From an uncultured Bacteroidales bacterium (GTDB lineage Bacteria; Bacteroidota; Bacteroidia; Bacteroidales; Paludibacteraceae), in the NCBI GenBank assembly GCA_900321775.1, contig ONXE01000044.1, forward strand, positions 1 through 11,687: DNA of 11,687 nt, written 5' to 3'. The notes beneath the pieces are model-generated. The model made no database searches and was not told the origin of the DNA. It worked only from the letters and a program-made list of their open reading frames with translations. Position numbers and translations under genes: made by a program. Numbering within the stretch: the first letter of the stretch is position 1; each line of letters opens with the position of its first letter. Positions 7,597 to 11,687 of the stretch are shown here, in pieces.

Positions 7597-8393
7597 TGTT
7601 GTTCGACCAAATCGTATATGGGCCTATTCACAGCCGACGTTTGGGTATATCGCTCGGCATGAACCTTATGCCGACAGAGGCTAAACTCTGCACCTTCGAC
7701 TGCGTGTATTGCGAGTGCGGTTTCAATGGCAAAGTGGAAAATCCCCTCTTGCCTACCCGCTCCGAAGTAGCCTTGGCGCTGGAGCAGAAACTGCAGGCAC
7801 TTCAGGCCGAGGGCGTTACGCCGGATGTGATTACCTTTTCCGGCAATGGAGAGCCGACGTTGCATCCCGAGTTTCGCAGTATCATCGAGGACACCTGCCA
7901 TCTGCGCAACACCTACTGTCCCACGGCCAAAGTGTCTGTACTCAGCAACTCTACACAATTAGGCCGCGAGGACGTGCGACTCGCCCTTATGATGTGCGAC
8001 AACCGCATCCTCAAGTTGGACTCGGCCCTCACGCCCACCATGCGCCTCATCGACCAGCCGGTTAACACCGAACTGACGGCCAAGCGTATAATAGAATTGT
8101 TAGACATGTTCCACGGTCAATTCACCTTGCAGACCTGTTTCCTGCGAGGGGATGTCACGAGTCCGAATCCGTGCCGCAAGGACTACCTGCTCGGGCATAT
8201 CGACAACACCACGCCCGAGGAACTGGAGGCCTGGTATGCCGCGGTTAGACGACTCAAACCCGAGCATATCATGATCTACGTCATCGACCGTGCTACGCCG
8301 GTCAAGACGCTTGAGAAAATCAGTCCGGACGAGATGCACGCCATCGCCCGACCCCTCCAAGACGAGGGCTTCGACGTAATGGTCTGTAGTTAG
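7596..8393 (+). CDS. Radical SAM protein, COG0731-like
   Basis: 265-residue radical S-adenosylmethionine enzyme. The N-terminus has GPIHSRRLGISLGMNLMP, followed by the iron-sulfur cluster motif CxxxCxxC: Cys32, Cys36 and Cys39 in LCTFDCVYCECG. ITFSGNGEPTLHPEF is the glycine-rich SAM-binding segment, and VLSNSTQLG and LKLDSA fit later strands of the barrel. This is the layout of COG0731, the group that includes the archaeal/eukaryotic wyosine-tRNA enzyme TYW1 (family knowledge); bacteria do not make wyosine, so the substrate here is unknown. Full length for this type. Its ATG overlaps the dnaG stop by one base, which explains why no separate leader is needed. The downstream neighbour is the glycosyltransferase. 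The product and reaction cannot be inferred further from sequence. Confidence 0.88.
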   Translation: MLFDQIVYGPIHSRRLGISLGMNLMPTEAKLCTFDCVYCECGFNGKVENPLLPTRSEVALALEQKLQALQAEGVTPDVITFSGNGEPTLHPEFRSIIEDTCHLRNTYCPTAKVSVLSNSTQLGREDVRLALMMCDNRILKLDSALTPTMRLIDQPVNTELTAKRIIELLDMFHGQFTLQTCFLRGDVTSPNPCRKDYLLGHIDNTTPEELEAWYAAVRRLKPEHIMIYVIDRATPVKTLEKISPDEMHAIARPLQDEGFDVMVCS

Positions 8394-8401
8394 CAAAAAA
8401 T

Positions 8402-8422
8402 GTTAATTATTAATTGTTAATT
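8402..8422 (+). repeat. 7-nt tandem repeat directly before the glycosyltransferase start
   Basis: Three units: GTTAATT (8402-8408), ATTAATT (8409-8415), GTTAATT (8416-8422), followed at once by ATG 8423-8425. The radical SAM gene stops at 8393, and an A-rich 8-nt stretch lies between. The block is strongly A/T-rich against a G/C-rich surrounding; no matching promoter -33 element was seen. Confidence 0.9.
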
Positions 8423-9367
8423 ATGAAGGTGCTCGTCGCTCCTATGAATTGGGGACTTGGACACGCCAGCCGTTGCGTCCCTCTCGTCATTCGCTACCTG
8501 CGAAACGGCGATGAAGTGGTGCTGGCAGGAGACGGCGACTCGCTCCTGTTGCTCAGAAAACATTTCCCCAACCTGCGCTACTACCATCTGGCGCCGTTGG
8601 AACTGCGCTACTCGGCCCGAAAAAGGCAAGTGGGAGCCATGCTAAAGGCTCTGCCGGGGCTGATTCGCTGGGCACGAAAGGACCACCGACTGCTGGAAGA
8701 GATAATACGGAAGGAGTCGTTTGACATAATGATTTCGGACAACCGTTTCGGCTGTTACACCCGCCGGACGAAGAGTGTGTACATGACACACCAACTGCAC
8801 ATCATGCTACCCCGGCCTTGGTGTTGGTTGGAGGGGCTGACGGAAAGATGGCATAGCCGCCTGGCACGACGTTTCACTGAGACATGGGTGCCGGACTACG
8901 AAGGCGAGAACAACCTCTCCGGTCTGCTGAGCCACCACACAACGAAATGGCAAAACAACGAAGTGCGTTTCATAGGCCCGCTCAGCCGTTTTACGGATTA
9001 TCGGTCCGTGACCCCGAACAGGCAATACGAGGTGGTAATCGTCCTCTCGGGCCCGGAGCCGCAGCGCTCGCTCCTCGAAGGGCGGTTGTTGCGCGAATGG
9101 CAAGGCAGAGCCGAACAGGTGCTCCTCGTACGGGGACTGATGAAAGAGCCGCTGACAACTATGCGCCGACAGAACGTCACGCTGATGCCCTACTTGGGCG
9201 ACGAAGCCCTCGCCGAGGCACTGTTAGGTGCTGGGAACATCATCGCCCGCTCGGGATACAGTACGATCATGGACCTTGCCGCCTTGAACGTAATGAACAA
9301 AGCCACGCTTATTCCGACTCCCGGACAACCGGAGCAGGAGTATCTGGCAAAGGCAACCATAAGATGA
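8423..9367 (+). CDS. MurG-like (GT-B fold) glycosyltransferase family protein, probably C-terminally shortened
   Basis: 314 residues from the ATG at 8423, which lies directly after the heptamer repeat; an in-frame TTG at 8414 exists but falls within the repeat and is unlikely. The N-terminus KVLVAPMNWGLGHASRCVPL carries the GxGHxxR loop of MurG-type GT-B enzymes, and ISDNRFGCY is the end of the N-domain sheet. The C-domain has EVVIVLSGPEPQRSLLEGRL, VTLMPYLGDEALAEAL, IARSGYSTIMDLAAL (275-289) and TLIPTPGQPEQE (295-306), the last corresponding to the donor-binding PxxxQxxNA-like region. Relatives usually continue for several tens of residues beyond this point; here the protein stops eight residues later, and the last three (TIR) are encoded by the 11-nt tandem repeat. 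The 3' end has therefore probably been lost. Whether the product is active is doubtful but untested. Acceptor and donor unknown. Confidence 0.78.
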   Translation: MKVLVAPMNWGLGHASRCVPLVIRYLRNGDEVVLAGDGDSLLLLRKHFPNLRYYHLAPLELRYSARKRQVGAMLKALPGLIRWARKDHRLLEEIIRKESFDIMISDNRFGCYTRRTKSVYMTHQLHIMLPRPWCWLEGLTERWHSRLARRFTETWVPDYEGENNLSGLLSHHTTKWQNNEVRFIGPLSRFTDYRSVTPNRQYEVVIVLSGPEPQRSLLEGRLLREWQGRAEQVLLVRGLMKEPLTTMRRQNVTLMPYLGDEALAEALLGAGNIIARSGYSTIMDLAALNVMNKATLIPTPGQPEQEYLAKATIR

Positions 9368-9388
9368 CCATAAGATAACCATAAGATG
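9356..9388 (+). repeat. Three-unit 11-nt tandem repeat spanning the glycosyltransferase stop and folE start
   Basis: ACCATAAGATG (9356-9366), ACCATAAGATA (9367-9377), ACCATAAGATG (9378-9388). Only one base differs among units. The glycosyltransferase stop TGA (9365-9367) straddles units 1 and 2; the folE ATG (9386-9388) is the end of unit 3. Confidence 0.95.
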
Positions 9389-9973
9389 AAGATAACAGAA
9401 CAAGAAGCCAGGCAACATATCATTGACCTGCTGGAATACATCGGGGAAGACCCCAATCGCGAGGGGTTACAGAGTACACCGGACCGCATGCTGAAGATGT
9501 TTAAGGAAATCTTCCGCGGCTATGACCCTGCGCAAAAACCCACCATCACCACGTTTGCCAACGGCCGCGATGGTATCGTTTACGACGACATGATCATCGA
9601 TCAGGGCGAGTTCTACTCGCTGTGCGAACACCACTGTCGCACCATTTTTGGCCAATACTATTTCGCCTATATTCCCAATGAAAAAGGGCGCATCCTCGGC
9701 TTGTCGAAGATAGGCCGCGTCGTGGACTACTGCGCCAGTCGCCTGCAGATACAGGAACGCTTGGCCCGCGACATCGTCAACATGTTGCTCGAAGCATTGG
9801 GCGACGAGTATCCGCCACAAGGTATTGCGCTGGTACTCAAGGGCCGACACATGTGCAAGGAGAGCCGCGGTGCGCGCAAACAAGGATATATGATTTCCAG
9901 TTGCCTGCTCGGCGACTTCAGGGATGATCCGGCCACCCGTGCAGAGTTTATGCGTTTGGTTCACATGGAATAA
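9386..9973 (+). CDS. folE: GTP cyclohydrolase I FolE
   Basis: 195-residue enzyme that converts GTP to 7,8-dihydroneopterin triphosphate, the first step toward folate and related pterins, acting in the cytoplasm as a large homo-oligomer. The family's landmarks are present: REGLQSTPDRMLKMF (25-39), FYSLCEHHCRTIFG with zinc ligands Cys80 and His83 and the catalytic His82, GLSKIGRVVDYCASRLQIQERL (105-126), and KGRHMCKESRGARKQGY with the third zinc ligand Cys157. Length is normal for the bacterial short form. The ATG (9386-9388) is the last three bases of the third 11-nt repeat unit; the preceding gene stops only 18 nt earlier. The next gene follows after 21 nt. Identity is secure. FolE and RibD in one gene block both start from GTP-derived chemistry, but no shared regulation is visible. 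Confidence 0.97.
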   Translation: MKITEQEARQHIIDLLEYIGEDPNREGLQSTPDRMLKMFKEIFRGYDPAQKPTITTFANGRDGIVYDDMIIDQGEFYSLCEHHCRTIFGQYYFAYIPNEKGRILGLSKIGRVVDYCASRLQIQERLARDIVNMLLEALGDEYPPQGIALVLKGRHMCKESRGARKQGYMISSCLLGDFRDDPATRAEFMRLVHME

Positions 9974-9994
9974 TCGTTTCTTTTAAGACAAAGA

Positions 9995-10810
9995 ATGGAT
10001 AACAAGCCTACTCCTATACAGAAGATTCGCTTCCCGGACATGCCGAAGAGGCCAAACCTCATGAAGGGCAAACGCTCGCTCTATCTGGCGTTGGGATTCG
10101 TACTGGGCATCCTGTTTTTCTGGGGCGCGGACAGCCTGAACACATGGCTGAACAACCGGCCGAAAGAGCAACCCGTTGCCAAACACGAGTCGCGCCCTAC
10201 CCTCTCGGGCAAGTACGGATACAACCCGCATGAGGGTACGTTGGTCAGCTATCCGGGCCGGAGTTTCAGTTTTGCCGCCAAGTTCAACGACCGCAACGAC
10301 CATCACTTGTCCGCGGCAGCGCAATCGGGCTTGAAGAGTATTCCTGCCGACCGTGAGGCCGTGGAGGACATGCGCGGCAAGATGGTTCATATCAAGGACT
10401 GCAAGAACTACGTGGTGGACCCGCTGTCGCATTCTATCCCTTACCTCTGCCCGGGCGCGGCGCGTGAGCTGGATGCCATCGGCGATGCGTGGGCGGACCT
10501 GCTGAAACGGAACGACCTGCCTCACTACAAGTTCATTCTCACTTCGCTGCTTCGGACCCAGGAGGACGTAAAGAAACTGCAGCGCAGCGGCAATGTCAAC
10601 GCGTCGGAGAATTCGGCCCACTGCTACGGCACGACGTTCGACATCACCTACACCCGCTTCGAGAAAGCCGAGGAGTGCGACAAATACATGCACGAAGGCA
10701 ACCTGCAACTGGCTTTGGCGCAGATACTCCTCAACGAGCAACGCGCCGGTCATATCTACGTCAAGTACGAGAAAAAACAAGCGTGCTTCCACATAACAAG
10801 CCGACTCTGA
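9995..10810 (+). CDS. DUF5715-family membrane-anchored protein, M15 peptidase-like
   Basis: 271 residues with a basic cytoplasmic N-terminus, one membrane helix at about 28-44 (SLYLALGFVLGILFFWG) and a periplasmic C-terminal domain. That domain resembles M15/VanY-type zinc peptidases that cut peptidoglycan stem peptides: SLLRTQEDVKKL supplies the conserved Arg187, NSAHCYGTTFDITY matches SxHxxGxxxD (His209, Asp216), and CFHIT near the end offers a third histidine (His266) where the family has its EWWH-like ligand. The protein fits the Bacteroidota DUF5715 group (recalled, not searched). A murein hydrolase role is an inference; the domain could also bind without cutting. The gene starts 21 nt after folE with an A-rich leader. 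It is last in the + strand block, and its TGA (10808-10810) lies in the loop of the terminator hairpin. Confidence 0.8.
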   Translation: MDNKPTPIQKIRFPDMPKRPNLMKGKRSLYLALGFVLGILFFWGADSLNTWLNNRPKEQPVAKHESRPTLSGKYGYNPHEGTLVSYPGRSFSFAAKFNDRNDHHLSAAAQSGLKSIPADREAVEDMRGKMVHIKDCKNYVVDPLSHSIPYLCPGAARELDAIGDAWADLLKRNDLPHYKFILTSLLRTQEDVKKLQRSGNVNASENSAHCYGTTFDITYTRFEKAEECDKYMHEGNLQLALAQILLNEQRAGHIYVKYEKKQACFHITSRL

Positions 10811-10830
10811 GAGCCGGCTTGTTTCTTTTT
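10795..10830 (+). terminator. Rho-independent terminator of the + strand gene block
   Basis: Arms AACAAGCCG (10795-10803) and CGGCTTGTT (10815-10823) pair over nine bases; after one A/C mismatch an inner CTC/GAG stem (10805-10807, 10811-10813) closes on a TGA loop. The stem is followed by TCTTTTT (10824-10830). The loop TGA is the stop codon of the DUF5715 gene. On the opposite strand no T-run follows the hairpin, so it should act mainly on the + strand. Confidence 0.9.
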
Positions 10831-10851
10831 GACTTTAGACCTTTGACCTTT
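10831..10851 (+). repeat. 7-nt tandem repeat between terminator and gltA stop
   Basis: GACTTTA (10831-10837), GACCTTT (10838-10844), GACCTTT (10845-10851), read on the - strand as AAAGGTC twice then TAAAGTC. It starts exactly where the terminator T-run ends, and lies just past the gltA stop (TAA on the - strand at 10860-10862). A small inverted repeat TAACG-GG-CGTTA (10851-10862) adjoins it and includes that stop. Confidence 0.85.
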
Positions 10852-10859
10852 AACGGGCG

Positions 10860-11687
10860 TTAGCCCTTCGACAATTCTTCGTGCATCGCGGCTGCTGCTT
10901 TGCGCCCGTCGGACATAGCCAGAATCACTGTGGCTCCGCCGCGGACAATGTCGCCGCCGGCATACATCACCGGGTTCGCACCGGGGTCTACACTCTCAGT
11001 ATCATTGTCGGCAGAGGCTCTCTGTTCAAGGAACTGCGCGCGCAGGTTGTCGTCTGTGACAATAGTGCCCTTGCGGCTGATATCCAGTCCTTTCACCGAG
11101 TTGGGGATAATCGGGTTGGGCGAAACGCCGATAGCCACGATTACCTCATCCACATCCAGCGTCTCAATCTTGCCTTCCACAGGCACAGGGCTGCGACGAC
11201 CCGAAGCGTCGGGCTCGCCTAATTCCATCACCTGCAGACGCACTTGCTTTACGCGACCTTTCTCGTCGCCCAGATACTCCACGGGATTATGGAGCGTAAG
11301 GAAACGCACGCCCTCTTCTTTGGCGTGATGAACTTCCTCCAGACGGGCAGGCATCTCTTCCTCGCTTCGGCGATAGACGATAGTGGCTTCAGCGCCCAGA
11401 CGTCGTGCTGTACGCACGGAGTCCATAGCTGTGTTGCCGCCGCCTACCACCACCACGTGCTTGCCTTTCATCACCGGCGTGTCGTGCCCGGCCTCGGCTG
11501 CGCCCATCAGGTTGACGCGCGTGAGGTACTCGTTGCTGGACATGACGCCGATGAGGTTCTCGCCCGGGATGTTCATGAACCGCGGCAAGCCTGCGCCCGA
11601 TGCCACGAAGATGCCCGCAAACCCTTGCTCCTGCAGGTCCTCTACGGACAGTGTCTTGCCCACGATAGTGTCGGCCATGAACGTCAC
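10860..11687 (-). CDS. gltA: NADPH-dependent glutamate synthase, GltA/NfnB type (C-terminal part, 5' end outside window)
   Basis: 275 codons of a flavoprotein whose N-terminal part lies beyond the right edge; the frame is open to 11687, so no start is seen. Visible parts: GIFVASGAGLPRFMNIPGE, ANEYLTRVNLM-like SSNEYLTRVNLM, the second Rossmann motif VVVVGGGNTAMDSVRTARRL that binds NADPH, YRRSEEEMPARLEEVHHAKEEG, MELGEPDASGRR, and the C-terminal FAD motif YAGGDIVRGGATVILAMSDGRKAA. These match the homotetrameric glutamate synthase/NfnB group, where the subunit passes electrons from NADPH; some members act in ferredoxin:NADP reduction, so the physiological reaction is uncertain. In Bacteroidota this protein is often fused to an N-terminal PyrK-like reductase domain, which cannot be checked here. 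A stretch of about 20 residues (10977-11039) between the conserved TDDNLR and MYAGGD looks inserted. It converges with the DUF5715 gene. Confidence 0.88.
   Translation of the reverse strand: MTFMADTIVGKTLSVEDLQEQGFAGIFVASGAGLPRFMNIPGENLIGVMSSNEYLTRVNLMGAAEAGHDTPVMKGKHVVVVGGGNTAMDSVRTARRLGAEATIVYRRSEEEMPARLEEVHHAKEEGVRFLTLHNPVEYLGDEKGRVKQVRLQVMELGEPDASGRRSPVPVEGKIETLDVDEVIVAIGVSPNPIIPNSVKGLDISRKGTIVTDDNLRAQFLEQRASADNDTESVDPGANPVMYAGGDIVRGGATVILAMSDGRKAAAAMHEELSKG

Noticed and set aside
8414..8422. TTG start giving three extra residues to the glycosyltransferase
   Set aside because: It falls inside the heptamer repeat; the ATG at 8423 begins precisely at the conserved KVLVAPMNWGLGH N-terminus.
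9356..9388. CRISPR-like repeats
   Set aside because: Units are 7-11 nt and contiguous without spacers; no cas gene is nearby.
9341..9500. Frameshift that would restore a longer glycosyltransferase C-terminus
   Set aside because: All sequence after the repeat is folE coding in a well-conserved frame; no other frame continues the glycosyltransferase family pattern.

Overview
The window looks like a piece of a Bacteroidales-type (Bacteroidota) chromosome. The protein sequences support this: a SurA-like chaperone next to an OstA-like LPS-export protein and a small outer-membrane barrel ending in the 'LFAQ' signal-peptide style common in that phylum, a DUF5715-type protein, and a GltA/NfnB-type flavoprotein. 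Gene starts have no clear Shine-Dalgarno sequence but have A-rich or repeat-filled leaders, which also fits. Genus and species cannot be told from the sequence alone.

Layout. Ten genes run on the + strand from the left edge to about 10.8 kb: ribD (5' end outside the window), a SurA-like lipoprotein, surA, an OstA-like protein, an outer-membrane beta-barrel protein, dnaG, a COG0731-like radical SAM protein, a MurG-like glycosyltransferase that looks C-terminally shortened, folE, and a membrane-anchored DUF5715/M15-like protein. Gaps are 0-50 nt and two junctions overlap (ribD/lipoprotein by 35 nt, dnaG/radical SAM by 1 nt), so long co-transcripts are likely. A strong rho-independent terminator at 10795-10830 closes this block, and the stop codon of the last gene lies in its loop. 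A convergent - strand gene, a GltA/NfnB-type NADPH-dependent glutamate synthase, enters from the right edge and lacks its N-terminus here. No gap exceeds 300 nt. No RNA gene, CRISPR array, insertion sequence or convincing promoter was seen.

Functions. Genes 2-5 form an outer-membrane biogenesis group: periplasmic chaperones/PPIases, an LPS-transport-like protein and a barrel that could be their client. ribD and folE both make pterin- or flavin-type cofactors. dnaG starts replication primers. The remaining genes are less well defined.

The most unusual signal is not a gene. Four gene junctions and the tail of the block carry short perfect or near-perfect tandem repeats (7-nt units at four sites, 11-nt at one), each with its own unit sequence, and at four of them the array runs up to or into the start codon of the next gene. 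Inside coding sequence, the dnaG linker holds an in-frame 9-nt-period array, and a small palindromic element there has a relative, in the same reading phase, at the end of the ostA-like gene. At 9356-9388 the repeat supplies both the stop of the shortened glycosyltransferase and the start of folE.
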